Part shown: positions 37,104-45,404 of the stretch, piece after piece
How positions within the stretch are numbered: the stretch's first letter is position 1
How the letters are laid out: every line of letters starts with the position of its first letter
Source of the DNA: Acholeplasma laidlawii
GTDB lineage: Bacteria > Bacillota_I > Bacilli_A > Acholeplasmatales > Acholeplasmataceae
DNA length: 56,476 bases
Assembly (NCBI RefSeq): GCF_015709225.1
Contig: NZ_JADNRS010000043.1
Span: 1 to 56,476 of the forward strand
Reading direction: 5' to 3'
Position numbers and translations under genes: made by a program
Notes under the pieces: model-generated
Told to the model about the DNA's origin: nothing
The model's database searches: none
The model's input: only the letters and a program-made list of their open reading frames with translations

Positions 37104-37484
37104 TTAAATATTATGAAATAAATTTGGATTAATTAAAGGTAGTAGTAAAGGCTGTAAGTAGGCGCTAGCAGTCACACTTGAAATTAAGCTTCTTAAGTGT
37201 GGATAAATAATTTGAACAGCTGGTAATTGTAAAAAGTTTTCAATATCAATTTCATTAGAGTCTTCAGAGAAGTTAAATGTTGCAGACATATGTGCTGTTA
37301 AGTCAATTGGAAAGGGGTGTGTTTCACTATTTAAAACACTAAACATTAGAGTCAGTGTATAAGTGTAGTCGTCTTCTTTAACGAGTTGTTTAGTGTATAT
37401 GGGATTCATTTTAAAGTTACCTTTTAAATTATGATTCATAATAGATATTTTTTTAGTTTGAATGATAGTATTAAGTACTTTCAT
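37104..37484 (-). CDS. SecB-like export chaperone
   Basis: The 126-residue protein carries the SecB pattern: a beta-strand block (TLTLMFSVLN, PFPIDLTAHMSATFNF), then FLQLPAVQIIYPHLRSLISS and the C-terminal LQPLLLPLINPNLF. In E. coli SecB the matching stretch is the PYARECI and PVNFDALF region. SecB tetramers keep preproteins unfolded for SecA; other SecB-like proteins act as antitoxin chaperones. The start ATG 37484 has an AAAGGATGTGA site and its own promoter. It is unusual in a mollicute. Confidence 0.75.
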   Translation of the reverse strand: MKVLNTIIQTKKISIMNHNLKGNFKMNPIYTKQLVKEDDYTYTLTLMFSVLNSETHPFPIDLTAHMSATFNFSEDSNEIDIENFLQLPAVQIIYPHLRSLISSVTASAYLQPLLLPLINPNLFHNI

Positions 37485-37505
37485 ATATTCACATCCTTTT
37501 ACTTT

Positions 37506-37534
37506 ATTCTAACACACAATCACTCTATGGTTAA
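37506..37534 (-). promoter_or_regulatory. Promoter of the SecB-like gene
   Basis: On the minus strand TTAACC, a 17-nt spacer and TGT-TAGAAT are found, the -10 being at 37511-37506. Confidence 0.5.
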
Positions 37535-37583
37535 AACATTATAGTTTTTCTAATCTATTAATATGGTTTATGAGATAATTTAA

Positions 37584-37775
37584 TCAAATAAGATTAAAAA
37601 ACTAGCAAATATACTGGAAAATCATCCGGTAACTGCAATTTCAAATGACTATAGACTTAAATTTAGCTATGGCTCTACCAAAATAGAACTGCCTTTCGAC
37701 TTTAGTAAGGTGTATGAAATATCAGATAAAAAATTATATGAACATAAAGCTAGTAAAAATAACTTAAGAAGATAA
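37584..37775 (+). pseudogene. Gene remnant without a start codon
   Basis: A 63-codon open frame begins after TAA (37581-37583), has no in-frame ATG or nearby TTG/GTG start, and ends at TAA 37773-37775. The product contains ENHPVTAISNDYRLKFSYGS and KIELPFDFSKVYEISDKKLY, which reads like real protein but which I cannot assign to a family. No ribosome site precedes it. It is best read as the C-terminal remains of a decayed gene. Together with the rplM leader it fills the 37485-37937 gap. Confidence 0.4.
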
Positions 37776-37829
37776 GGCGTAGTCGATTTATTTTAATACG
37801 AAAATAATCACATATTTAGTATGATATAC

Positions 37830-37858
37830 TTGACAAATTACAGGTAATATTATAAGAT
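37830..37858 (+). promoter_or_regulatory. Promoter of rplM-rpsI
   Basis: TTGACA (37830-37835) is perfect. The -10 is TAAGAT at 17 nt (37853-37858) or TATAAG at 15 nt (37851-37856). Confidence 0.7.
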
Positions 37859-37894
37859 ATCTCACGGTACGTTTTAAAGCTTATATTCCACAGC

Positions 37895-37920
37895 CCTTAT
37901 AGCAGTGTAAAATTATAAGG
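37895..37920 (+). promoter_or_regulatory. Shine-Dalgarno-masking hairpin in the rplM leader
   Basis: CCTTATA (37895-37901) can pair with TATAAGG (37914-37920), the second arm covering most of the AAGGAG ribosome site (37917-37922) of rplM. Bacillus relatives have an L13 leader that is bound by its product; this may be the equivalent. The role is inferred. Confidence 0.5.
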
Positions 37921-37937
37921 AGAAAGTTTAAAAAAAT

Positions 37938-38366
37938 ATGAAAACATTTATGGCAAATGAATCAACAATCCAACGCAAGTGGTATGTTGTCGATGCTGAA
38001 GGTAAAACTTTAGGTCGTTTAGCAACTGTAGTTGCTAGCGTTTTAAAAGGAAAACATAAACCAACCTACACTCCACATGTAGACTCAGGTGACTATGTGA
38101 TCGTGATTAACGCAGAAAAAATTAAATTAACTGGTAACAAATGGAATGATAAGATCTATTATAAGCATTCAGGTTATGAATCAGGTCTAACTGAAACACC
38201 AGCTAAAGAATTAGTAGTCAAAAAACCTACAGCTTTAGTTGAAAAAGCAGTTAAAGGTATGATTCCACATACATCTCTTGGTAGAGATATGTTTAGAAAA
38301 CTGTTTGTATATGCAGGACCTGAACATAAACATCAAGCACAACAACCAGAAAGTTTGGAGGTATAA
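37938..38366 (+). CDS. rplM: 50S ribosomal protein L13
   Basis: The 142-residue protein has [40 protein letters not shown] and [20 protein letters not shown], the L13 signature. L13 is an early 50S assembly protein. It forms an operon with rpsI, 4 nt downstream, as in nearly all bacteria. Confidence 0.98.
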   Translation: MKTFMANESTIQRKWYVVDAEGKTLGRLATVVASVLKGKHKPTYTPHVDSGDYVIVINAEKIKLTGNKWNDKIYYKHSGYESGLTETPAKELVVKKPTALVEKAVKGMIPHTSLGRDMFRKLFVYAGPEHKHQAQQPESLEV

Positions 38367-38370
38367 TTAC

Positions 38371-38769
38371 ATGGCAAAAGATTTAGTTCAATACTTAGGT
38401 ACAGGACGCAGAAAGTCATCTGTTGCTCGTGTTATCCTAACTCCTGGTACAGGAAAGTTTATTATTAATGGTAGAGAGTTTGAAGAATATATTCCTTCAG
38501 CTGCAACACGCCTAGACGTTCTACAACCATTAGAATTAACTGAAAATGTTGGTAAATTTGATGTTAGAGCTAACGTTAACGGTGGCGGTTTAACTGGACA
38601 AGCAGGTGCAATCCGTTTAGGTATTACACGTGCACTTATGGAAGTTGATGAAGACTTACGTAAAGTGTTAAAACCAGCTGGTTTAGTAACTCGTGATCCA
38701 AGAGCTAAAGAACGTTATAAATACGGTCTAAGAAAAGCACGTCGTGCAACTCAATTCTCAAAACGTTAA
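38371..38769 (+). CDS. rpsI: 30S ribosomal protein S9
   Basis: The 132-residue protein has [20 protein letters not shown] and ends [16 protein letters not shown], whose C-terminal Arg contacts P-site tRNA. The start is ATG 38371 behind TGGAGGT; an upstream in-frame codon lies inside rplM. A terminator follows. Confidence 0.98.
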   Translation: MAKDLVQYLGTGRRKSSVARVILTPGTGKFIINGREFEEYIPSAATRLDVLQPLELTENVGKFDVRANVNGGGLTGQAGAIRLGITRALMEVDEDLRKVLKPAGLVTRDPRAKERYKYGLRKARRATQFSKR

Positions 38770-38789
38770 TATTTATATACAATCAAAAG

Positions 38790-38816
38790 AAAACTTCCAT
38801 TATCTGGAAGTTTTTT
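38790..38816 (+). terminator. Terminator after rpsI
   Basis: The stem AACTTCCA/TGGAAGTT with loop TTATC is followed by a T-run. Confidence 0.9.
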
Positions 38817-38839
38817 CTTTTCTGTTGATTTTATAGTAG

Positions 38840-38887
38840 TATAATCTCACCATTTGACACTTAAATCGGTGAAATCAAGGTGATTCG
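38840..38887 (+). promoter_or_regulatory. Possible upstream promoter and structured leader of gltX
   Basis: TATAAT (38840-38845) is followed at once by a hairpin TCACC-ATTT / AAAT-C-GGTGA (38846-38872) and a smaller AATCA/TGATT hairpin. No T-run follows. It may be an alternative start with a structured leader of unknown function. Confidence 0.3.
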
Positions 38888-38938
38888 GTAATTAGGCATA
38901 AGAAGTTGTATAAATAACGAGCATAATACATAATAAAC

Positions 38939-38967
38939 TTGTTTATTTAGTCGAAATAATTTATAAT
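38939..38967 (+). promoter_or_regulatory. Promoter of gltX
   Basis: TTGTTT (38939-38944), a 17-nt spacer and TATAAT (38962-38967). Confidence 0.7.
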
Positions 38968-38991
38968 AAAGGTTGCGAAATGAGGGTGAAC

Positions 38992-40341
38992 ATGAAAAAG
39001 TTTAGAGCGCGTTATGCACCATCACCTACAGGACATTTACACATCGGTAATGCTAGAACAGCATTATTCAATTACTTATTTGCTCGTCACCATGGTGGCG
39101 ACTTCATTATAAGAATTGAAGATACTGATGTTGCAAGAAATGTTGAAGGTGGTATTACATCTCAATTAAATAATTTAAAATGGTTAGGTATGGACTGGGA
39201 TGAAGGCGTTGATGTTGGAGGTCCTTTTGGTCCTTATAATCAATTAAGCCGTCTAGAACTGTACAAAAAGTACGCATTTGAGCTGCTTGAAAAAGGTTAC
39301 GCTTATAAAGATTTTAAAGAAGGATCGGAAGAGTTTGCTATTCGTTTTAGGGTGCCAGAAAATGTATTATACGAATTTGACGATGTCATTCGTGGTACAC
39401 TAAAATTCGAATCTAAAGATGTAGAAGACTGGATTATCTTAAAAGATAACGGTATTCCTACTTATAACTTTGCAGTTGTTATTGATGATCACTATATGGA
39501 AATATCACACGTATTTAGAGGTGAAGAACATATTACCAACACACCTAAACAACTCATGGTATATGATGCATTAGGTTGGGATTATCCAACATTTGGCCAC
39601 ATGACAATTATTGTAAATGAAGACCGTAAAAAATTAAGTAAAAGAGATACAAACACGATTCAATTTATTGAAGACTATAAAAACTTAGGCTTCTTGCCAG
39701 AAGCGATGTTAAACTTCTTATCATTACTAGGATGGAGTCCTAAAGATGATGAAGAAATTTTATCAAAAGATGAACTTATTTCATTATTTGATGAAAACAG
39801 ACTAAGTGCTGCACCAAGTTACTTTGATAAACAAAAATTAGCTTACATCAACTCTAGATACTTAAAAGCTTTATCTATGGATGAACTAAAAGATCTAACC
39901 AGACCATTTTTAATCAATCACGGGATTAAAATTAAAAATGAAGCATGGTTAGAAAGTTTATTATCCATCTTAAAAGATAGATTATCCTATGGTGCTGAAA
40001 TCACTAAGTACTATGATCAATTCTTCCACCATGACTTTGTTTTAGAACCAGCTGTATTAGAAGAAATTAAAGAATTTGATAATGAAGTTGTTATTAAAGG
40101 ATTTATGGATGCAATAGCGTCTGTTGACTTTACAGATGACGTGGCAATTAACCAAGCACTTAAAGATACCGGAAAAGCTTTAAATATTAAAGGGAAACCA
40201 CTATTCATGCCAATTAGAATAGCAACCACTGGTGAAGCGCATGGACCGAGTCTTCCAGTATCATTGAGTTTACTAGGTAAAGAACTAGTTATGAAACGCA
40301 TGAACAAAACTTTAGAAGTACTAAAAGGAGAAACTAAATGA
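38992..40341 (+). CDS. gltX: Glutamyl-tRNA synthetase
   Basis: The class I synthetase has YAPSPTGHLHIGNARTALFN (HIGH motif), IRIEDTD, the HVFRGEEHITNTPKQ region and the KLSKRD loop. No Cys4 zinc knuckle is seen. In Firmicutes this enzyme also charges tRNA-Gln for later amidation. I chose ATG 38992 after GAGGGTG (38982-38988); the ATG at 38980 would sit almost at the predicted transcript start. Its stop overlaps a lipoprotein gene (ATGA). Confidence 0.96.
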   Translation: MKKFRARYAPSPTGHLHIGNARTALFNYLFARHHGGDFIIRIEDTDVARNVEGGITSQLNNLKWLGMDWDEGVDVGGPFGPYNQLSRLELYKKYAFELLEKGYAYKDFKEGSEEFAIRFRVPENVLYEFDDVIRGTLKFESKDVEDWIILKDNGIPTYNFAVVIDDHYMEISHVFRGEEHITNTPKQLMVYDALGWDYPTFGHMTIIVNEDRKKLSKRDTNTIQFIEDYKNLGFLPEAMLNFLSLLGWSPKDDEEILSKDELISLFDENRLSAAPSYFDKQKLAYINSRYLKALSMDELKDLTRPFLINHGIKIKNEAWLESLLSILKDRLSYGAEITKYYDQFFHHDFVLEPAVLEEIKEFDNEVVIKGFMDAIASVDFTDDVAINQALKDTGKALNIKGKPLFMPIRIATTGEAHGPSLPVSLSLLGKELVMKRMNKTLEVLKGETK

Positions 40342-41915
40342 AAAAAGTTTTAACAATTGTTGCTTTTGCATTATTGCTTGTACTAGCAGGTTGTACATCA
40401 CAGGCAAGATCTAATGCAAGAGCATATGTAACATCTATCTCTGCAAAATCTACAGAAGTTCAATTTAAGGTAGAGTTAAGAGACCCTGATACAGAATTAG
40501 ATAGCAAAACACTGGTTGTCAGAGTAAAAACAAGCGGGGAAGCAGATCTTGACCAAACATTAGAGTTATCGACTGCAACACCAACTAAAACAATCAACTT
40601 TACAGATTTAAAAACGGATAGTAGCTATGATGTATATGTCTTTGGTCAAAAAGATAATAAACAAGTTCAACTATATTATTCTAGTGCTACATTTAAAACA
40701 CTAAGTCCTGGTGATGAAGAAGCAAATCCGATTTTTATTACAACAACAGAAGAATTTAAATCAATGGATTCTAAAAAGCATTACGCTTTAGGTAATGACC
40801 TAGACTTTGGTAATGCATCGATGATGCCTTTATTCACATCAGGCACACCATTTAGTGGTAGTTTTGATGGTAAAGATTTTACCTTAAAAAATATTAATAT
40901 TACATCAGCAGATGATGTATATAAATCATATCTATCAATCTTTGGTTATGCATCTAAGTCAACGATTAAAAATGTTAAATTAGATAATGTACATATCAAT
41001 AATGAAGCGAAGCCATATATTGGTATACACTATGTAGGCTTAATTGTTAGTAAAGTATCTAACAATGCATTCTTATTAGAAAACATTGAAATATCAAACT
41101 CAAGTGTAACCATTAGCCATAATAGAAATCAATCTGTCACAAACCGTAACTTATATGTAGGTTTAGTAGGTGGTTCTATGCAAGGCACATTAAAAAATAT
41201 CGTAGTTAAAGACTCTATCTTAAATGTTGAACAAAATGCCTTAAATGGTGTATATGCTGGTGCACAAGCTGCAACTGCAGGTACATATGTAGGTGGTGTG
41301 TTTGGTTTAATTGAACAAGACAAAGGTACTGGTATTGAAAAAATAGCTGTAGTAGATACAGATGTTAATGTGAACATCAACCAAGATAAAGCAAGCTTAG
41401 GTACAGGTGTATTATTTGTTGGTGGTGTATTTGGAGCATATAGAAGTGATAGAAACACTGCTGAAATTTATTCAAATGCAGTAATCTCTATATCACACAC
41501 AAAACATGCAAATACAGCAATAGATAAATTAGATACAATTTATGCTGGTGGTATTGTTGGATCTATTATTAAATCAAGATTAAATGAAGTCTTATTCAAT
41601 GGTGAACTTACTATTAGTGCATCTGATGTATTAAACAGAGTACACACAAGTTTAGTTGCAGGACAAGCTACAACATCATCTACTAAGTTATTAGCAGGTG
41701 GTATTATTGAAGTTACAACTACAAATGGTAACCAGGTTGCTACAACAAGTGAGCTGTATCCATATGCTTGGTCAAACAAAGTAAATGAAGTAAAAATGCT
41801 AAGCAATGCAGCAATTAACTTTGATGGTACAGCAGTTGATTTATCATCATTTAATGTAGTTACATCAGCAGCTGATTTCTTAACATCTGAGTTTGTTTTA
41901 AGTCATTTAAACTAA
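40338..41915 (+). CDS. Surface lipoprotein with GLUG-type beta-helix repeats
   Basis: The 525-residue protein has signal MKKVLTIVAFALLLVLAGC with lipid-anchor Cys19. Residues about 28-125 look like a fibronectin III-type domain (SSYDVYVFGQKDN). The rest has repeats ending YVGLVGG, YVGGVFG and YAGGIVG, the GLUG motif that forms a right-handed beta-helix as in surface adhesins. NPIFITTTEEFKSMDS and GNDLDF before it are the usual entry to such domains. The ATGA overlap ties it to gltX translation. The ligand is unknown. Confidence 0.85.
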   Translation: MKKVLTIVAFALLLVLAGCTSQARSNARAYVTSISAKSTEVQFKVELRDPDTELDSKTLVVRVKTSGEADLDQTLELSTATPTKTINFTDLKTDSSYDVYVFGQKDNKQVQLYYSSATFKTLSPGDEEANPIFITTTEEFKSMDSKKHYALGNDLDFGNASMMPLFTSGTPFSGSFDGKDFTLKNINITSADDVYKSYLSIFGYASKSTIKNVKLDNVHINNEAKPYIGIHYVGLIVSKVSNNAFLLENIEISNSSVTISHNRNQSVTNRNLYVGLVGGSMQGTLKNIVVKDSILNVEQNALNGVYAGAQAATAGTYVGGVFGLIEQDKGTGIEKIAVVDTDVNVNINQDKASLGTGVLFVGGVFGAYRSDRNTAEIYSNAVISISHTKHANTAIDKLDTIYAGGIVGSIIKSRLNEVLFNGELTISASDVLNRVHTSLVAGQATTSSTKLLAGGIIEVTTTNGNQVATTSELYPYAWSNKVNEVKMLSNAAINFDGTAVDLSSFNVVTSAADFLTSEFVLSHLN

Positions 41916-41953
41916 ACATAATTTAGTCAGATATCAATTCAATAAATATATAG

Positions 41954-41990
41954 TATAATTAAGGCTGGCAAATATCATTTGCCAGCTTTT
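41954..41990 (+). terminator. Terminator after the GLUG lipoprotein, overlapping a promoter
   Basis: The stem GCTGGCAAAT/ATTTGCCAGC with loop ATC (41964-41986) is followed by TTTT. TATAAT (41954-41959) lies just before it and may be the -10 for the transporter, whose transcript would then begin in or next to the hairpin. Confidence 0.7.
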
Positions 41991-42011
41991 ATTGTTAAAA
42001 AAGGACACATT

Positions 42012-43328
42012 ATGGCACTTACACTTATAATATTTTCACTTACAGTAGTAATACTTATTTTAATGGTCATGTTTAAACCAAAACTTTATTTTGGTAATTT
42101 TTCTATAGAATCATTTTGGCTTGTTGCTGTCATTGGTGCACTATTTTTAGTTATATTTCAGCAAGTATCACCAAATGAAATCTATCAAAGTTTAACCAGA
42201 AGTACTGGGATGAATCCAATTAAACTACTTATTATTTTTATTTCTATAAGTGGTTTATCTGTTATGCTTGATGAACTAGGTTTCTTTAAGAAGGTTTCTG
42301 TCTTAGTTTTAAAAGCGGCGGGTACGAGTCAATTAAAGATTTTTATCTATTTATATATGACCGTATCCTTCCTAACGATATTTACATCCAATGACATTAT
42401 TATTTTAACATTCACACCAATTATCATTTACTTTTCTAAACACGCTAAGATTAACCCAATTCCTTATTTATTATCAGAGTTTGTTGCAGCGAATACTTGG
42501 AGCTTAATGTTTATGATTGGTAATCCTACCAATATTTATTTAGCTTCAGCATTTGATATTACATTTTTTGAATACTTTAAAGTGATGTTCATACCAACAA
42601 TTGCTGCAGGTACATTTACATTTCTAGTGTTATGGTTGTTATTTAATAAAGATTTAAGAAAACCAATTGATAAAACGATACTAGATAATGTGGTCCTTGA
42701 TAGACCGGTTCTTGTATGGGTTACTTTAATAAACCTAATACTCGCAACCACCTTCCTTACCATCTCATCTTATATTGCTATAGAAATGTATTTGATTGCA
42801 CTATGTTTCTTACTCTTTAATGCATCTTTTATGGCTTTTTATCAAGTGCTTATTTTAAGAGAATATCCGGCATACTTTTTAAACGCAGTTAAAAGAATGC
42901 CGTGGAATTTAATGCCCTTTGTTATCTCTATGTTTATTATGGTCATTAGTCTTAATAAATATGGGGTTACAGAAAATATAGAGGCTATGTTATCTAATCT
43001 AGATAGCTTGTATGGATACGGGTTAACTTCCTTTATATCAGCAAACTTCTTAAATAATATCCCAATGTCTGTATTATTTGCAGATATCATCCAACATATG
43101 CCTTTATTACCACAAGAAGAACTTAATCGTGCAATATATAGTTCAATTATCGGATCTAATATTGGGGCTTATTTGACACCTATTGGTGCGCTTGCTGGTA
43201 TGATGTGGATGCGTATCTTAAAGAAAGAAGAAATAGACTTGTCCTTTGGTAAATTCATTTCTTATGGTGCTTTAATATCTATTCCAACGATGCTTATTGT
43301 ATTAACTGTATTGCAGTTATTTATATAA
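42012..43328 (+). CDS. ArsB/NhaD ion-transporter superfamily protein
   Basis: The 438-residue protein has about 11 hydrophobic segments in two similar halves, each with an Asn-rich re-entrant loop: FTSNDIIILTFTPII with MIGNPTNIYLAS, and ANFLNNIPMSVLFA with GSNIGAYLTPIGALAGMMW. This is the pattern of ArsB, NhaD and CitM/SLC13 carriers. The substrate (arsenite, sodium or dicarboxylate) cannot be told. I chose ATG 42012 after AAAGGA; an upstream TTG at 41979 lies in the terminator. Confidence 0.85.
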   Translation: MALTLIIFSLTVVILILMVMFKPKLYFGNFSIESFWLVAVIGALFLVIFQQVSPNEIYQSLTRSTGMNPIKLLIIFISISGLSVMLDELGFFKKVSVLVLKAAGTSQLKIFIYLYMTVSFLTIFTSNDIIILTFTPIIIYFSKHAKINPIPYLLSEFVAANTWSLMFMIGNPTNIYLASAFDITFFEYFKVMFIPTIAAGTFTFLVLWLLFNKDLRKPIDKTILDNVVLDRPVLVWVTLINLILATTFLTISSYIAIEMYLIALCFLLFNASFMAFYQVLILREYPAYFLNAVKRMPWNLMPFVISMFIMVISLNKYGVTENIEAMLSNLDSLYGYGLTSFISANFLNNIPMSVLFADIIQHMPLLPQEELNRAIYSSIIGSNIGAYLTPIGALAGMMWMRILKKEEIDLSFGKFISYGALISIPTMLIVLTVLQLFI

Positions 43329-43338
43329 AATAAGTTTG

Positions 43339-43372
43339 AGGTCATATATAATTTTACTATATGACCTTTTTT
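43339..43372 (+). terminator. Terminator after the transporter
   Basis: The stem AGGTCATATA/TATATGACCT with loop TAATTTTAC is followed by Ts. Confidence 0.88.
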
Positions 43373-43464
43373 ATTATAAAAAATTCAAATCAAGGAAATC
43401 CTATCAATCTATGTAGGTGAATCATGTATAATAGGAGTAATAGAACTATAGGAGGAAAGTAAGA

Positions 43465-45345
43465 ATGAAGCATACTTTAAATAAAATATCAAAGACAAGA
43501 TTTATAAGAGGTATTAACTGTCCAAGGTTCTTTCCTTTATTTGAAATCTATAAAAGGGGAAGCAAGGATGCAACCGTATCCTTTACAGATGATTTATCCG
43601 ATTTAATGACTGAAGAAAATGAGGCAAAAAAAGAAGCCTTATTTGAACAAATGATAGAATATGAAACAGATGAAGAAACCGATGAAACTGAAGAAGTGGA
43701 TTTAATTAATGTTGAAAATAAAAAGCTAGAAGTGATGTTGCCATATTTTAATAAAATGGAAGAAATATCTGCTAAATATGTTCAACACAAATTTAATGCA
43801 CCGGTGGTTGCAAGTACTGAAACAAGAGATCAAAAAAGATTTGAAGCATCAATTGGTGATTATAGTTTTTATAGTTTCTTGGATATTTACCAAGAAACAG
43901 ACGATATCATTAGAGTTATAGAAGCAAAGGCAACCACATCCTCAAAGTTTATGGACTTAACATTCACAGAAGATAAAGAAAAGTTTAACTTCTTTGAACT
44001 AACACCAGAAGGTATTTTAATGTCCAGAGAGGCACTAGGTTTACCAGTTGGAGAAAAATATTTCAAGAAAAAACAAGCGATTTTAAAAAGAACCAATCCA
44101 ATAGGTGGCTATTTATATGATATTACCTATCAAAGATATGTCATTGAACAATTCTTTAAACGAAATAACATAGAAACTAAGCCTATTAAGTATTATTTAG
44201 CAATTCTTAACCATAAGTATATTTTTGATGGTGTATATAAAAATGGAGAACCTGACTACTATAAGGATATAGATAAGGAAAATTTCCTTATTCGCTTAGT
44301 GGACGTTACAGATTTGACTGGGAGTTTTTTAGAAAGTTTTGAAGCAGATGTAGAAGAAGTGATCCATAGACTAGATCATATGACTTTAGTACCTTTTCCA
44401 CTTTGTCCTAGGAAGGGTAAGAACAAATGTATGTTTCATGACATATGTTATAAAGACATACCTAAAAAAGATTCTATTTTTACCTATATTGGAAACCATA
44501 ATGGATTCACCGATGAAAAGGGTGAAAAATATAAACCTGAAGACTTAATAAAGATGAACATGAAAATGGCACTGGATGTGCCATATTCATGGTTAACAAG
44601 AGAAAATAATCAAATTCAATATGAGGTCTTAAGTTCCGGCAAACCTTATATGGATAAACCACGTATTAAAGCCATTTTAGAAAAATTAGAGTATCCCCTC
44701 TATCACTTAGACTTTGAGACCTTTGGTTCCCCATTGCCACGTTTTAAAGGTGAAAAGGCATATGATCAATCAGTGTTCCAGTTTAACTTACATATTGAAC
44801 ATGCACCAGGTGTGAGTGATAAGGATTTAGATTCATATGTATATCTTGCAACTGATCATACAGATCAGCGCTATCAGTTAACGAAGTACTTATGTGATCT
44901 CATAGGTCCTAAGGGTACAGTGGTTGCCTGGAATGATTCATTTGAAAAAACAAGAATGAAGGAACTTGCAAAATTATTTCCTGAATTTAGCGATAAGTTA
45001 AATGATATTATTAATAGAACATTTGACTTATGGTACGTCTTTAAAGGCAGTCACCATAAGTTATATGATCAGTGGGGTATTTCTGAGAAGAAAGGCTTTA
45101 ATTATTACCATGAAGCACTTCAAGGATCATTTTCAATTAAAAAGGTATTACCTATTTTTGTTCCTGACTTAAGTTACTCTAATTTGGATGTTAAAAATGG
45201 AGATGAAGCGGTAGTTGTTTATGGTAATTTTCCAAAGATGAACAAACAAGAATTCGAGTTTAATAAGCGTGGATTAATAGAATATTGTAAACAAGATACT
45301 TGGGCGATGGTCGAGTTATTAAAGTCATTGCGTGAAATCATCTAA
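43465..45345 (+). CDS. DUF2779 protein: PD-(D/E)XK nuclease with Fe-S cysteines fused to a DnaQ-like exonuclease
   Basis: The 626-residue protein has two predicted nuclease halves. The first resembles Cas4/AddB/RecB nucleases: Cys19 in GINCPRFF, then Asp140 and Glu153-Ala-Lys155 (the D...ExK core), then Cys314, Cys322 and Cys328, matching the one-plus-three cysteines that hold a 4Fe-4S cluster. The second half is a DEDDy exonuclease: HLDFETF (Asp416, Glu418), AWNDSFEKTRM (Asp491) and YCKQD (Tyr607, Asp611). It has its own AGGAGG site and no linked partner. DNA repair or defence against foreign DNA is possible; neither is shown. Confidence 0.82.
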   Translation: MKHTLNKISKTRFIRGINCPRFFPLFEIYKRGSKDATVSFTDDLSDLMTEENEAKKEALFEQMIEYETDEETDETEEVDLINVENKKLEVMLPYFNKMEEISAKYVQHKFNAPVVASTETRDQKRFEASIGDYSFYSFLDIYQETDDIIRVIEAKATTSSKFMDLTFTEDKEKFNFFELTPEGILMSREALGLPVGEKYFKKKQAILKRTNPIGGYLYDITYQRYVIEQFFKRNNIETKPIKYYLAILNHKYIFDGVYKNGEPDYYKDIDKENFLIRLVDVTDLTGSFLESFEADVEEVIHRLDHMTLVPFPLCPRKGKNKCMFHDICYKDIPKKDSIFTYIGNHNGFTDEKGEKYKPEDLIKMNMKMALDVPYSWLTRENNQIQYEVLSSGKPYMDKPRIKAILEKLEYPLYHLDFETFGSPLPRFKGEKAYDQSVFQFNLHIEHAPGVSDKDLDSYVYLATDHTDQRYQLTKYLCDLIGPKGTVVAWNDSFEKTRMKELAKLFPEFSDKLNDIINRTFDLWYVFKGSHHKLYDQWGISEKKGFNYYHEALQGSFSIKKVLPIFVPDLSYSNLDVKNGDEAVVVYGNFPKMNKQEFEFNKRGLIEYCKQDTWAMVELLKSLREII

Positions 45346-45350
45346 ATGCT

Positions 45351-45380
45351 TTGCATAAAGGGGCTATTTTTTAGTATAAT
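45351..45380 (+). promoter_or_regulatory. Promoter of the cysS operon
   Basis: TTGCAT (45351-45356), an 18-nt spacer and TATAAT (45375-45380). The short leader leaves no room for a T-box. Confidence 0.75.
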
Positions 45381-45404
45381 ACTATGTAAAGGAATGTTTA
45401 CTAC

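Noticed and set aside
38770..38991. T-box before gltX
   Set aside because: No AGGGTGGNACCGCG core and no terminator next to the start.
45345..45404. T-box before cysS
   Set aside because: Only about 60 nt separate the genes and no T-box core is present.
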